Shown: piece after piece, positions 16,813-25,283 of the stretch
Position numbering within the stretch: position 1 is the first letter of the stretch
How the letters are laid out: the number at the start of each line of letters is the position of its first letter
Source: Actinophytocola sp036378875
GTDB lineage: Bacteria; Actinomycetota; Actinomycetes; Mycobacteriales; Pseudonocardiaceae
Assembly: GCF_036378875.1 (NCBI RefSeq)
Contig: NZ_DASUVO010000101.1
Span: 186,001-250,000 of the forward strand
Direction of reading: 5' to 3'
Length of the DNA: 64,000 nucleotides
Position numbers and translations under genes: made by a program
The notes under the pieces: model-generated
The model's input: only the letters and a program-made list of their open reading frames with translations
Database searches by the model: none
What the model was told of the DNA's origin: nothing

Positions 16813-17784
16813 TTACCGCAGCCAGCCCGCTGCCTCGACCGCCCAGTACGTCAGCACCACGTCCGCGCCCGCACGCCTGATCGCGGTCAGCGACTCGAGG
16901 ATCGCCGTCCTGCGGTCACACCAGCCGCCCGCCGCCGCGGACTCGATCATCGCGTACTCGCCGGAGATCTGGTACGCCGCGACCGGCACGTCCGCGATCT
17001 CCGCGACCGCGTGCAGGACGTCCAGGTACAGCATGGCCGGCTTCACCATGACCATGTCCGCGCCCTCGTCGAGGTCGAGCCTGACCTCGCGCAGCGCCTC
17101 ACGCAGGTTCGCCGGGTCCTGCTGGTAGGTGCGGCGGTCGCCCTTCAGCGAGGACTCCACCGCGTCGCGGAACGGGCCGAAGAACACCGACGCGTACTTG
17201 GCCGAGTACGCCAGGATGCCCGTGTCGACGTGACCGGCCTCCTCCAGGGCGGCACGGACCGCGGCGACCTGGCCGTCCATCATGCCGCTGGGGCCGAGCA
17301 CGTGGGCGCCAGCTTCGACCTGCGCGATCGCCATGCGGCCGTACGCCTCGAGCGTGGCGTCGTTGTCGACGCGGCCCTGGGCGTCGAGCACGCCGCAGTG
17401 GCCGTGGTCGGTGAACTCGTCGAGGCACAGGTCCGACATCAGCACGGTCTCGTCGCCGAGTTCGGTGCGCAGGTCCCGCAGCGCGACGTTCAGGATGCCG
17501 TTGGGGTCGATACCGCCGGAGCCGACCGCGTCCTTGTGCTCCGGCACGCCGAACAGCATCAGGCCGCCGACACCCGCTTCGACCGCCTCGACAGCGGCTT
17601 TCCGCAGGCTTTCGCGGGTGTGCTGCACGACGCCGGGCATGGTCGCGATCGGGGCCGGCTCGGTCGCGCCCTCCTTGACGAACATGGGCAGCACCAGCTG
17701 GCTGGGCCGCACGGTCGTCTCGGCCACGAGCCGGCGCATGGCGGCGGAAGTCCGCAACCGACGAGGCCTCTGCGCAGGAAACAC
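16813..17784 (-). CDS. hemB: Delta-aminolevulinic acid dehydratase (porphobilinogen synthase)
   Basis: Condenses two 5-aminolevulinates to porphobilinogen. GTG 17784 is preferred to the longer frame (17814) because GAGGAG lies 6 nt before it and the product starts at the usual FPAQRPRRLR; this gives 323 residues. The Schiff-base lysines are in AYSAKYASVFFGP and MVMVKPAML. The metal site DLCLDEFTDHGHCG keeps two of the three zinc cysteines, with Asp in the middle position, so metal use may be mixed. It is the last gene of the rex-hemA-hemC-hemD-hemB run. Confidence 0.96.
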   Translation of the reverse strand: MFPAQRPRRLRTSAAMRRLVAETTVRPSQLVLPMFVKEGATEPAPIATMPGVVQHTRESLRKAAVEAVEAGVGGLMLFGVPEHKDAVGSGGIDPNGILNVALRDLRTELGDETVLMSDLCLDEFTDHGHCGVLDAQGRVDNDATLEAYGRMAIAQVEAGAHVLGPSGMMDGQVAAVRAALEEAGHVDTGILAYSAKYASVFFGPFRDAVESSLKGDRRTYQQDPANLREALREVRLDLDEGADMVMVKPAMLYLDVLHAVAEIADVPVAAYQISGEYAMIESAAAGGWCDRRTAILESLTAIRRAGADVVLTYWAVEAAGWLR

Positions 17785-17806
17785 GGCTAACTCCTCAACA
17801 ATCCCG

Positions 17807-17830
17807 AAGGGCACCCTCGCGGGTGCCCTT
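17807..17830 (-). terminator. Hairpin between the hemD fusion and hemB
   Basis: A perfect 10-bp stem: AAGGGCACCC at 17807-17816, a TCGC loop, and GGGTGCCCTT at 17821-17830. On the minus strand it follows the hemD stop (17838) and precedes the hemB ribosome-binding site by about 10 bases. It has no clean U-tract, so it may attenuate or process the transcript instead of ending it. Confidence 0.6.
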
Positions 17831-17837
17831 CAGAGCA

Positions 17838-19370
17838 TCAGCGGCGGGCGCGCTTGGTCTTGCGGGGCGGCGGGAGGGCGCCTTCGGCACGCAGGCGTGC
17901 CGCGTGCTCCGCCAGCGCGTCGACCAGTGCCGACACCTGCGCCACCTCCGGCTGCACGTCCACCCGCAGGCCGAACTCGCGCGCGGTCTCGGCCGTCTTC
18001 GGGCCGATGCAGGCGACGAGCGTGCGGGTGTGCGGCTTGCCGGCGATGCCGACCAGGTTCCGCACGGTGGACGACGAGGTGAAGCACACCGCGTCGAAAC
18101 CACCCGTCTTGATCATCTCGCGGGTCTCGGCGGGCGGCGGCGCGGCACGCACCGTGCGGTACGCGGTGACGTCGTCGATCTCCCAGCCGCGGTCACGCAG
18201 GCCGGCGGCGAGGGTCTCGGTGGCGATGTCGGCACGCGGCAGCAGCACGCGGTCCACCGGGTCGAGGATGTCGTCGTACGGCGGGAACTCGTCCAGCAGG
18301 CCCTCGGAGGACTGCTCGCCGGAGGGCACCAGCTCGGGGATGATGCCGAAGCCGCGCACCTTCTCCGCCGTGGCCTCGCCGACGCAGGCGATCTTCACGC
18401 CGGAGAACGCCCGCGCGTCGAGCCCGAACTCGGCGAACTTCTCCCACACCGCACGCACCGCGTTGGTGGAGGTGAACACGATCCACTGGTAGCGGCCGTC
18501 GACCAGCCCCTTGACCGAGCGCTCCATCTGCGCGGGGCTGCGCGGCGGCTCCACGGAGATGGTCGGCACCTCGGACGGGATGGCGCCGTGCAGCCGCAGC
18601 CGCTCGCTCATCTCGCCGGCCTGGTCCTTGGTGCGCGGCACGAGCACGCGCCACCCGTAGAGGGCGCGGGACTCCCACCACGACAGCTTCGTGCGTTCCG
18701 CGACGGCCTGGCCGACGGTGACGACGAGGTTGCCGGAGATCTCACCGGCGTCCTGCGCGAGCGTGGCGAGCGTGGTGTCGAGCGTCCGCTGGCCGGCACC
18801 TGTGCCGTCGGCGGTCACCGCGACCGGGGTCTGCGCGGCGAGACCATGCTCGACCAGCGCGGACGCCGCCTCGGCGAGGTGGCTCGAGCTGGCGATCAAC
18901 ACAATCGGCCCCGGGGTCTTGGCTAGCCCGGCCCAGTCGACGTCACCACGGACGTCCACCTCGGTGTGGATGCCACCGAGCGCGATGCCGGCGTAGGTGG
19001 GCACCGCCGTCGCGGGCGGAACGCCGGGCACGACGTCGAACACCGCGCTGGTCTTGGCCACCGCCTGTGCCTCGGCCACCAGGCCGGAGTGCGTCAACGG
19101 GTCCCCGGAGACCAGACGGACGACGACGCGGCCCACGTTGGCCTCGTTGACGAGGTCCTTCGCGACATCGGCTGGCTCACCGACGGCCGGCCGAACCTCG
19201 GCCTCGTCGTCGGCCAGCGCCAGCACGCCCGACGGCACGTCCGGGTCGATGACCAGGAGCTCGGCACGTTCGATGAGCTCCTGCGCCCGGACGGTGAGCA
19301 GCCCGGCGTCGCCGGGCCCCGAGCCCACGAACGCGATGCGTCCGGAGGACTTTCGGGTTTGGGTGGTCAT
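17838..19370 (-). CDS. hemD: Bifunctional uroporphyrinogen-III C-methyltransferase / uroporphyrinogen-III synthase
   Basis: A 510-residue fusion. The N-terminal half (about 1-240) is a tetrapyrrole methylase with the SAM site VGSGPGDAGLLTVRA and a RLVSGDP motif. The C-terminal half (about 250-495) is a HemD domain (VLVPRTKDQAGEM, FTSTNAVRAVWE, FTSSSTVRNLV, CIGPKTAETA). HemD cyclises hydroxymethylbilane to uroporphyrinogen III; the methylase half would feed sirohaem/B12. The same fusion occurs in M. tuberculosis Rv0511. The C-terminus is basic (PPPRKTKRARR). The methylase motifs are divergent, so its activity is less certain than that of the HemD half. Confidence 0.92.
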   Translation of the reverse strand: MTTQTRKSSGRIAFVGSGPGDAGLLTVRAQELIERAELLVIDPDVPSGVLALADDEAEVRPAVGEPADVAKDLVNEANVGRVVVRLVSGDPLTHSGLVAEAQAVAKTSAVFDVVPGVPPATAVPTYAGIALGGIHTEVDVRGDVDWAGLAKTPGPIVLIASSSHLAEAASALVEHGLAAQTPVAVTADGTGAGQRTLDTTLATLAQDAGEISGNLVVTVGQAVAERTKLSWWESRALYGWRVLVPRTKDQAGEMSERLRLHGAIPSEVPTISVEPPRSPAQMERSVKGLVDGRYQWIVFTSTNAVRAVWEKFAEFGLDARAFSGVKIACVGEATAEKVRGFGIIPELVPSGEQSSEGLLDEFPPYDDILDPVDRVLLPRADIATETLAAGLRDRGWEIDDVTAYRTVRAAPPPAETREMIKTGGFDAVCFTSSSTVRNLVGIAGKPHTRTLVACIGPKTAETAREFGLRVDVQPEVAQVSALVDALAEHAARLRAEGALPPPRKTKRARR

Positions 19371-19396
19371 TTCTCGGCCACTTCCCTCTTGATTAC

Positions 19397-20374
19397 CTAT
19401 TGCTCGTCACCGTTGTTGCTGCCGGACAGCACCCCGGCGCCGAGCTCGAGCAGCTCGGCGGCCAATGCGCGCCCGAGCTGCTCACCTTCTGTCAGGTCAC
19501 CGGTGGCCGAAGCCCGGATCAAGTCGACGGCGGGCCCTTCGGCCCGGCTGCCGGGTGTCCAGTTCGCGGCCGCGACTCCGCGCAACGACAGGCGGTGAAC
19601 GATCCTGTCTTGTGCGTCGAAGTCCTCGACCACGTCGGCCAGTGCGCCGACCGGGGCGTTGCAGCCGGCTTCGAGCGCGGCCAGCATGGCCCGCTCCGCC
19701 GCGACCGCCGCCCTGGTGGCTTCGTCATCCACAATGGACTGGAGGAGGTGTTCGGTGTCCACGTCGTCGACCCGGCACTCCACGGCCAGCGCACCCTGCG
19801 CCGGCGCGGGCAGCACCTGGATCGGGTCGAGGACCTCGGTGATCACGTCGAGCCTGCCGATCCGTGCGAGCCCGGCGCGAGCGAGCACCACCGCGTCGAA
19901 CTCGCCATCGGTCACCTTGCGGATCCTGGTGTCGACGTTGCCGCGGATGGGCACGATCTCCAACCCCAGCCCGAGCGCCTGGATCTGCGCCGCCCGCCGG
20001 GGCGACCCCGTGCCGATCCGCGAGCCGGCGGGAAGCTCGCCGAGGGTGAGCCCGTCGCGAGCGATGAGCGCGTCCCTCGGGTCCTGCCGCGGCGGCACCG
20101 CGGCAAGGGAGAGCCGGTGGTCCGGCGCGGTGGGCAGGTCCTTGTAGGAGTGCACTGCGACGTCGACCGTGTGATCGGCCAGCGCGTCCCGCAGCGCGGA
20201 GGTGAACACACCGACCCCGATCTCCGCGATCGGCGCCGACGACTTGTCGCCGGGGGTGAGCACCGTGATGATCTCGACCTTGGCACCGGCGGCCTCGAGC
20301 TGCGCGGCCACCGTGCCGGTCTGCGCGAGCGCGAGCGCCGAACCCCGAGTCCCGATCCGAATAACCCGGCTCAC
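19397..20374 (-). CDS. hemC: Hydroxymethylbilane synthase (porphobilinogen deaminase)
   Basis: A 325-residue enzyme that polymerises four porphobilinogens. Key parts are IRIGTRGSALALAQ at the N-terminus, VHSYKDLPT (residues 75-82), GTGSPRRAAQ (121-130), IRGNVDTRIRK, and the dipyrromethane-cofactor Cys238 in EAGCNAPVG. The start overlaps the hemA stop by 4 nt. Confidence 0.97.
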   Translation of the reverse strand: MSRVIRIGTRGSALALAQTGTVAAQLEAAGAKVEIITVLTPGDKSSAPIAEIGVGVFTSALRDALADHTVDVAVHSYKDLPTAPDHRLSLAAVPPRQDPRDALIARDGLTLGELPAGSRIGTGSPRRAAQIQALGLGLEIVPIRGNVDTRIRKVTDGEFDAVVLARAGLARIGRLDVITEVLDPIQVLPAPAQGALAVECRVDDVDTEHLLQSIVDDEATRAAVAAERAMLAALEAGCNAPVGALADVVEDFDAQDRIVHRLSLRGVAAANWTPGSRAEGPAVDLIRASATGDLTEGEQLGRALAAELLELGAGVLSGSNNGDEQ

Positions 20375-22020
20375 AAACGCTCACCACCGGAAATGTCGGT
20401 GCCCTCGCGGAGCGTGGAAACCGGGGGGCCCCCGGCAGCACCAATGGGACTCTCGCTCGGGTTCGTCGCCGCGACCTGCCGCCCATCCGGCACGGAAGCG
20501 CCAGAAATGTCGGCCCCCTCCGATAACGTGGAAATCGGGGGGCCCCCTGGTGCACCAATGGGACTTTCGTGCATACGAAGGGACCGTTCGCTCGGGTCCG
20601 TGGCCGCCGATCGCGGCTGGCCCGCCGCGGAAGCACCAGAAATGTCGGTGCTCTCGCGTAGCGTTGAAATCGGGGGACCCCCTGGCGCACCAATGGGACT
20701 TTCGTGCAGTCCGCCAGGCAGGGCTGTTGGTTCGGTCGCCGCCTTGGCTATCGCTGCCGGGGTCGTCGGGTCCAGCTGGAACAGCACGCGGAGGGCCTCG
20801 GCGTACTCGACGCCGTTCGGGCCGGAGGCCAGTTCCTTCACGCGTACCGTCGGCGTGTGCAGCAGCTTGTCGACCACGCGGCGGACGGTCTGCGCGACCT
20901 CGGCGCGGGACGTCGAGTCCAGGTCTACGCGGGAGTTCAGGCGCAGCAGCTCGGCGTCCACCACCTCGGCGGCGCGGCGGCGCAGCGCGGTGACCGTCGG
21001 CGTGACCTCGGCCGAGCGCTGGGTCGCGAGGTAGGCGCTGACCTCGTCCGCGACGATCGCGCCAGCGCGGCGCGTGTCCAGGCCGCTCGGTGACTCGGCG
21101 AGGCGGCGCTGCAGGCTCTCCAGGTCGACGATCGTGACGCCACGCACCGCACCGACCTCGGGGGCCACGTCGCGGGGCAGGCCGAGGTCGCACACCACCA
21201 GCGGTGTCGTGCGGGCGTCGATCATGTGCGCGTCGATCACCGTGCCGGTCGCGCCCGTGCAGGACACGACCACGTCGGCCGACGCGATCTGTGTGGTCAG
21301 GTCGTCCAGGCCCACCGCGCGGGCCGGCGTGCCCTGCTCGACCTGCAGCTCCGCCAGGCGGGCGCCGGTCTTCCTCGTGCGGTTGGCGACGACGATCTCG
21401 CCGATGCCGGCACGACGCAGCGCGGCCGCCGCGAGTCCGCCCATCGAGCCCGCGCCGACGATCAGCGCGCGACGTCCGGTCAGCCCGCCCAGCACGCGGT
21501 CCGCGTCGGTGAGTGCCTCCGACACGACCGAGCCGCCGGCCGCGTCCAGACCGGTCTCGGAGTGCACGCGCTTGCCGACCCGCAACGCACGCTGGAACAG
21601 CTCGTGCAGCGTCTTGCCCGCGGTACCCGCGCCACGCGCGGTGTTGTACGCCGTGCGGACCTGGCCGAGGATCTGCGCCTCGCCGACGACCATCGAATCG
21701 AGGCCGGCGCCGACCCGGAACAGGTGCTCGACCGCTGCCGCCGCGTAGTGGACGTACAGGTGCTCGTACAGCTCACCGACGTCGAGCCCGGAATGCCGAC
21801 CCAGCACACCGACCACGTCCGAGAGACCGGCGTGGAAGGCCGACACGACCGTGTAGACCTCGACCCGGTTGCACGTCGTTACCAGCGAGGCCTCGACGAC
21901 GTTCTCACATCGCATGAGCTCGTCGAGGATCTTCGTCACCTCGTCGGCCGGCACCGTGGCGCGTTCGAGCACTCGCACGTCCGCCGACCTGTGCGAGATG
22001 CCAACCGCCAGCACACTCAT
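20371..22020 (-). CDS. hemA: Glutamyl-tRNA reductase with a repeat-derived C-terminal extension
   Basis: First enzyme of C5 haem synthesis; reduces glutamyl-tRNA to glutamate-1-semialdehyde. The catalytic Cys50 is in LVTTCNRVEVY. The NADP domain has GAGSMGGLAAAALRRAG, and the dimerisation domain ends near residue 437 (VLFQLDPTTPAAIAKAA). The remaining 112 or so residues are not family sequence: three copies of SPIGAPGGPPISTLRE..TDISG with variable linkers, encoded by a repeat that also occupies the other frames. Total length is 549 residues. The start overlaps the rex stop by 4 nt and the end overlaps hemC by 4 nt. Confidence 0.95.
   Translation of the reverse strand: MSVLAVGISHRSADVRVLERATVPADEVTKILDELMRCENVVEASLVTTCNRVEVYTVVSAFHAGLSDVVGVLGRHSGLDVGELYEHLYVHYAAAAVEHLFRVGAGLDSMVVGEAQILGQVRTAYNTARGAGTAGKTLHELFQRALRVGKRVHSETGLDAAGGSVVSEALTDADRVLGGLTGRRALIVGAGSMGGLAAAALRRAGIGEIVVANRTRKTGARLAELQVEQGTPARAVGLDDLTTQIASADVVVSCTGATGTVIDAHMIDARTTPLVVCDLGLPRDVAPEVGAVRGVTIVDLESLQRRLAESPSGLDTRRAGAIVADEVSAYLATQRSAEVTPTVTALRRRAAEVVDAELLRLNSRVDLDSTSRAEVAQTVRRVVDKLLHTPTVRVKELASGPNGVEYAEALRVLFQLDPTTPAAIAKAATEPTALPGGLHESPIGAPGGPPISTLRESTDISGASAAGQPRSAATDPSERSLRMHESPIGAPGGPPISTLSEGADISGASVPDGRQVAATNPSESPIGAAGGPPVSTLREGTDISGGERL
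20387..20708 (-). repeat. Three-copy in-frame DNA repeat in the 3' part of hemA
   Basis: Three related stretches of about 65-75 nt lie at 20387-20451, 20501-20573 and 20635-20708. Each contains AAATGTCGG near one end, a GGGGGNCCCCC palindromic core, and CACCAATGGGACT near the other. Offsets are 114 and 135 nt, both multiples of three, so hemA stays open. Linkers between copies are unrelated. The pattern resembles gene-invading palindromic elements rather than ordinary tandem slippage. Confidence 0.85.
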
Positions 22021-22859
22021 CTTCTGACCACCGCCCCGTTGTCAACGCTGTGGCGCGGCGCTCCGTTGACGCGGCCACTGTTCCGTGGCTGCGGTGCGGT
22101 TTCCCCGGTCGGCGCGCTGTCCGCGCGCCGGGCCTGGTGGAACGACAGGATCTGCAGTTCCACGGCCAGGTCGACCTTGCGAACCTCGACCGTCTCCGGC
22201 ACCTGGAGCACGACCGGGGCGAAGTTCAGAATGCACTCCACACCGGCCTGCACCAGCCGGTCGCACACCGTCTGCGCGGCAGCCGGCGGCGTGGCGATGA
22301 CACCGATGGTGATCTCCTTGGCCACACACACCGCCGGGATGTCGTCGATGTGGTTGACCGGGATCCCACCAACGGGCACGCCCATCAGGTCAGGGTCTAC
22401 GTCGAAGAGTGCGGTCACCGGGAAGCCTCTGCCAGGGAACCCGCCGTAGTTGGCGAGCGCATGTCCGAGGTTACCGATCCCCACCACTGCCACGCTCTGT
22501 TCACGCGTAAGTCCGAGGACACGTTCAATCTGGTCGATGAGAACTTCGACCTCGTACCCGACGCCGCGCGTGCCGTAGGTGCCGATGTAGGACAGGTCCT
22601 TGCGGAGCTTCGCGGAGTTGACGCCGGCCGCGACCGACAGCTCCTCGCTGGACACCGTGCCGATGCCCTGCTCCTTCATGCCCGACAGAACCCGCAGGTA
22701 GACCGCGAGGCGCGCGACAGCGGCCTCGGGGATGGCCCGTGGGGAGAGCGCGCCCTGACCGTTGGTCAGCGGCGGCATGGGCGTGGTGACCTCCGCGGGG
22801 TTCTCGGCGGGCGGGACTGGCCTTCTACCGTTCGCGCCGGACTGGCCACGCTGCGCCAC
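22017..22859 (-). CDS. rex: Redox-sensing transcriptional repressor Rex
   Basis: A 280-residue NADH/NAD+ sensor. Residues about 40-100 are the winged-helix domain (IPEAAVARLAVYLRVL, then SSEELSVAAGVNSAKLRKDLSYIG). The Rossmann domain has VGIGNLGHALANYGGF. GTG 22859 follows a GAGGAG site. In Streptomyces coelicolor Rex controls its own rex-hemACD operon; here hemA overlaps rex by 4 nt and a Rex-type operator lies upstream. Both ends of the protein are longer than in many Rex proteins and look disordered. Confidence 0.96.
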   Translation of the reverse strand: MAQRGQSGANGRRPVPPAENPAEVTTPMPPLTNGQGALSPRAIPEAAVARLAVYLRVLSGMKEQGIGTVSSEELSVAAGVNSAKLRKDLSYIGTYGTRGVGYEVEVLIDQIERVLGLTREQSVAVVGIGNLGHALANYGGFPGRGFPVTALFDVDPDLMGVPVGGIPVNHIDDIPAVCVAKEITIGVIATPPAAAQTVCDRLVQAGVECILNFAPVVLQVPETVEVRKVDLAVELQILSFHQARRADSAPTGETAPQPRNSGRVNGAPRHSVDNGAVVRR

Positions 22860-22911
22860 GCTGGTACTCCTCGCAAAGAACTCGCCCTGGGATTGTTCAT
22901 ACGGTAGCCGC

Positions 22912-22929
22912 TTGTGAACGCAGGCACAA
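22912..22929 (-). promoter_or_regulatory. Rex operator (ROP-type site) upstream of rex
   Basis: TTGTGAACGCAGGCACAA fits the Rex consensus TTGTGAA-N4-TTCACAA with only two mismatches in the right half. It lies about 53 bases upstream of the rex start, in the only gap before the five-gene haem run, so autoregulation by NADH/NAD+ is likely. Confidence 0.75.
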
Positions 22930-22970
22930 AGTCGCCGGCCAGAGCCTGTTTTTCACCTCACAGGAATGGG

Positions 22971-23255
22971 TCATCCGCCCGCCACGGAGGGGATGATCTG
23001 AACCTCGGCGGCGTCGCGCAGCGGGGTCGCGACACCGCCGAGCTGACGGCACTCCTCGCCGTCGACGTAGAAGTTCACGTACCGGCGTAACTTCCCGGTC
23101 TCGTCACGCAGCCGCCGCTCCAGCCCCGGGTACCGCTGCGCGAGCACGTCGAGGAGGTCGGCGAGCGTCGCGTCGCCCGACACCTGGACGTCCACGGTGG
23201 CCTGGTCACCCGCGCGCGGACGCAACGTGGCGGGCAGCCGCACGGAGATGTCCAC
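22971..23255 (-). CDS. MoaD/ThiS-family sulfur-carrier-like protein
   Basis: A 94-residue beta-grasp protein from GTG 23255, which shares one base with the stop of the upstream propeller gene (TAGTG). It has VDISVRLPATLRPRAG at the N-terminus, ADLLDVLAQRYPGLERRL in the middle, and ends in VAGG, the diglycine tail that is adenylated and thiocarboxylated in sulfur carriers. No MoaE, ThiG or E1-like enzyme is in the window, so its acceptor is unknown. Coupling to the Asp-box gene suggests a joint function. Confidence 0.88.
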   Translation of the reverse strand: MDISVRLPATLRPRAGDQATVDVQVSGDATLADLLDVLAQRYPGLERRLRDETGKLRRYVNFYVDGEECRQLGGVATPLRDAAEVQIIPSVAGG

Positions 23256-24334
23256 TACGTCACCACCGCCCGGACACACAGCACGTCCGGCAGGTTCTCC
23301 ACCACCGGCTGCCAGTGCTCACCCTCGTCGCGGCTCGCGAACACCGAACCGGACCTGGTGCCGAAGTACACGCCGGCCGGGTCGGCCGTGTCGACGCACA
23401 TCGCGTCGCGCAGCACCCCGTTCCAGAACTGGTCGGGCAGGCCCTCGGTCAGCGCTTCCCACGACTTGCCCGCGTCCTCGCTGCGGTACACCGCGCACCG
23501 GCCGCCGGGCGGGAACCGTTCCCGGTCGGCGACGAGCGGGAAGTTGTAGATCACGTCGGGCCTGCGCGGATGGGCCACCATCGCGAAGCCGAAGTCAGAC
23601 GGCAGGCCCTCGGCGATGGACTGCCAGGTCGCCGCGCCGTCGTCGCTGCGGTAGACGCCGTGGTGGTTCTGCGCGTAGAACCGCTCGGGCTGGTCGGGGT
23701 TCTGCGCGATCTTGTGCACGCACTGGCCGTACTCGGGGTCCGGGTCGGGCAGGAAGTAGGCCTTGATGCCGTGGTTGCTCGGCCGCCAGGTGTCGCCGCC
23801 GTCCTCGGTGACGTACACGCCGCCGGTGGACATGGCGACGGTCAGGCGGGCGGGGTCGGTGGGGTGCGGCAGGATCGTGTGGACGGCCGCGCCGCCGAAG
23901 CCGGGCGCCCAGTTCTCCCGGTGCGGGTGGTCCCACAGGCCGCGCACGAGTTCGTAGGTGACGCCGCCGTCGGTAGAGCGGAACACCGCGGTCGGCTCGA
24001 CTCCCGCGTACACGACGTTCGGCTCGCTGCCTGGCGCGAACTGCCAGACGCGGGCCAGGGCCGCCCCGGTGTCGTCGGGGAACGCGATCGGGGCGTGGTC
24101 GGGTTCCTGCCAGGTCTGCCCGAGGTCGTCGCTGTACCCGACGCTCGGGCCGTAGTGCTCACTGGTGACGCCGGCCAGCAGGCGCGGTGTCGGAGTGGTG
24201 CGCGTGTCGAAACCGACGGCGTAGACGTCGGTCATGGAGTGGTGCGGGCCTGTGACCTCCCACGTGGCGCGGCCATCGTCGCTGGTCGCGAGCCACAGTC
24301 CCTTCCTTGTTCCGATGGCGAGTACGGCGGTCAT
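23255..24334 (-). CDS. Asp-box (BNR/WD40/YVTN-like) beta-propeller protein
   Basis: A 359-residue protein from ATG 24334 with an AGGAGG-type site in front. At least seven Asp-box motifs are visible (SDDGRATW, SDDLGQTW, STDGGVTY, TEDGGDTW, SDDGAATW, SEDAGKSW, SRDEGEHW), spread over the length as in a six- or seven-bladed propeller. There is no signal peptide, so it is cytoplasmic, unlike sialidases. Catalytic sialidase residues are not evident. It ends on the MoaD/ThiS start codon. Function unknown. Confidence 0.85.
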   Translation of the reverse strand: MTAVLAIGTRKGLWLATSDDGRATWEVTGPHHSMTDVYAVGFDTRTTPTPRLLAGVTSEHYGPSVGYSDDLGQTWQEPDHAPIAFPDDTGAALARVWQFAPGSEPNVVYAGVEPTAVFRSTDGGVTYELVRGLWDHPHRENWAPGFGGAAVHTILPHPTDPARLTVAMSTGGVYVTEDGGDTWRPSNHGIKAYFLPDPDPEYGQCVHKIAQNPDQPERFYAQNHHGVYRSDDGAATWQSIAEGLPSDFGFAMVAHPRRPDVIYNFPLVADRERFPPGGRCAVYRSEDAGKSWEALTEGLPDQFWNGVLRDAMCVDTADPAGVYFGTRSGSVFASRDEGEHWQPVVENLPDVLCVRAVVT

Positions 24335-24363
24335 TGGCGAACCTCCTTCGGGCTCGCCCGACG

Positions 24364-24744
24364 CTACCGCCGGCCACCGACAGTTTCGACCGGACAGCCG
24401 AAGAGGACACCCACAGCGACGATCGGGAAGCCCGCGAGCCACAGGTTCGGCAGCCACCACGCCAGGTCGTACTCGCCGCGTAACACCCAGAAGCTCAACG
24501 CGACCAGCCCGGCGGCGTGGGTGAGGGCCAGCGAGATCAGGACGGCGGACCGCGCCTCGGGGTGCCCTCGGCGAGCCAGGTGGAGCGCGACCAGGCCCGT
24601 GCCGGCTGCCAGGAGGTCCAGGGTGAGGAACGACCAGTTCCAGTCGACGAGGACCTGCTCCGGGTACGGCGGGATCAGACCCGTCGCGGTGACGACCCAG
24701 TAGGCCAGCAGACCGAGGTCGGTGGCCAGCATCAGGCGCTTCAT
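24364..24744 (-). CDS. DUF5360/YvaD-like membrane protein
   Basis: A 126-residue protein with four hydrophobic segments, from ATG 24744, which overlaps the tetR stop by 4 nt. LATDLGLLAYWVVTATGLIPPYPEQVLVDWNWSFL (cited in part) is typical of the YvaD/DUF5360 family of small membrane proteins. It is second in the TetR-headed operon and presumably the regulator's immediate target. Function unknown. Confidence 0.78.
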   Translation of the reverse strand: MKRLMLATDLGLLAYWVVTATGLIPPYPEQVLVDWNWSFLTLDLLAAGTGLVALHLARRGHPEARSAVLISLALTHAAGLVALSFWVLRGEYDLAWWLPNLWLAGFPIVAVGVLFGCPVETVGGRR

Positions 24745-25277
24745 CTGCCCTCGATGAGTCTGGTGAGCAGGGCATACGTCCGTTCGTGGAGCTGGCCCTC
24801 CGGCGGCGCGAGGTCCAGCAGCCGGGCCAGCCACCAGCCGTCCACGGCCAACCGGACCGCGGTCGCGGCGGCCGGGTCGATGCCGTCGTCCGAAAGCCGC
24901 TGCTGCCACGACCGGTACGTCCTGCGCAGCGGCTCCAGCGCCGCGGGCTCGATGAGGGTGGCGGCGAACAGGGCGGCGGCCAGGCGATCCGTCGCGGCGC
25001 CCGCGGTTCTTGGGGAGGGTTCGATGGTGCCGTCGAGGTAGGCGCGGGTGGCCGCGCCCGGCTCGGGCCCTGCGGTCCGCATGGCGGTGTCGAACTGGTC
25101 GACCAGCCGGTCCACGAGCGCGGCCACCACGGCCTGCTTGCTCGGGAAGTGGTACAGCAGGCCGCCCTTGCTGACACCGGCGCGTTCGGCGATGGCGGCG
25201 AGGGTGACGTTCTCGGCGCCGGCGGTGAGCAACACGTCCGCGGCCGCGTCGAGCAACCGTTCGCGGGTGGTGGCCAT
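24741..25277 (-). CDS. TetR-family transcriptional regulator
   Basis: A 178-residue repressor from ATG 25277. Residues 1-50 carry the TetR DNA-binding domain (RERLLDAAADVLLTAGAENVTLAAIAERAGVSKGGLLYHF, cited in part), followed by an all-helical ligand domain with WWLARLLDL. The gene begins seven bases from a 24-bp perfect palindrome, its probable operator. It heads the tetR-DUF5360-propeller-MoaD operon. Confidence 0.93.
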   Translation of the reverse strand: MATTRERLLDAAADVLLTAGAENVTLAAIAERAGVSKGGLLYHFPSKQAVVAALVDRLVDQFDTAMRTAGPEPGAATRAYLDGTIEPSPRTAGAATDRLAAALFAATLIEPAALEPLRRTYRSWQQRLSDDGIDPAAATAVRLAVDGWWLARLLDLAPPEGQLHERTYALLTRLIEGR

Positions 25278-25283
25278 GCCCGC

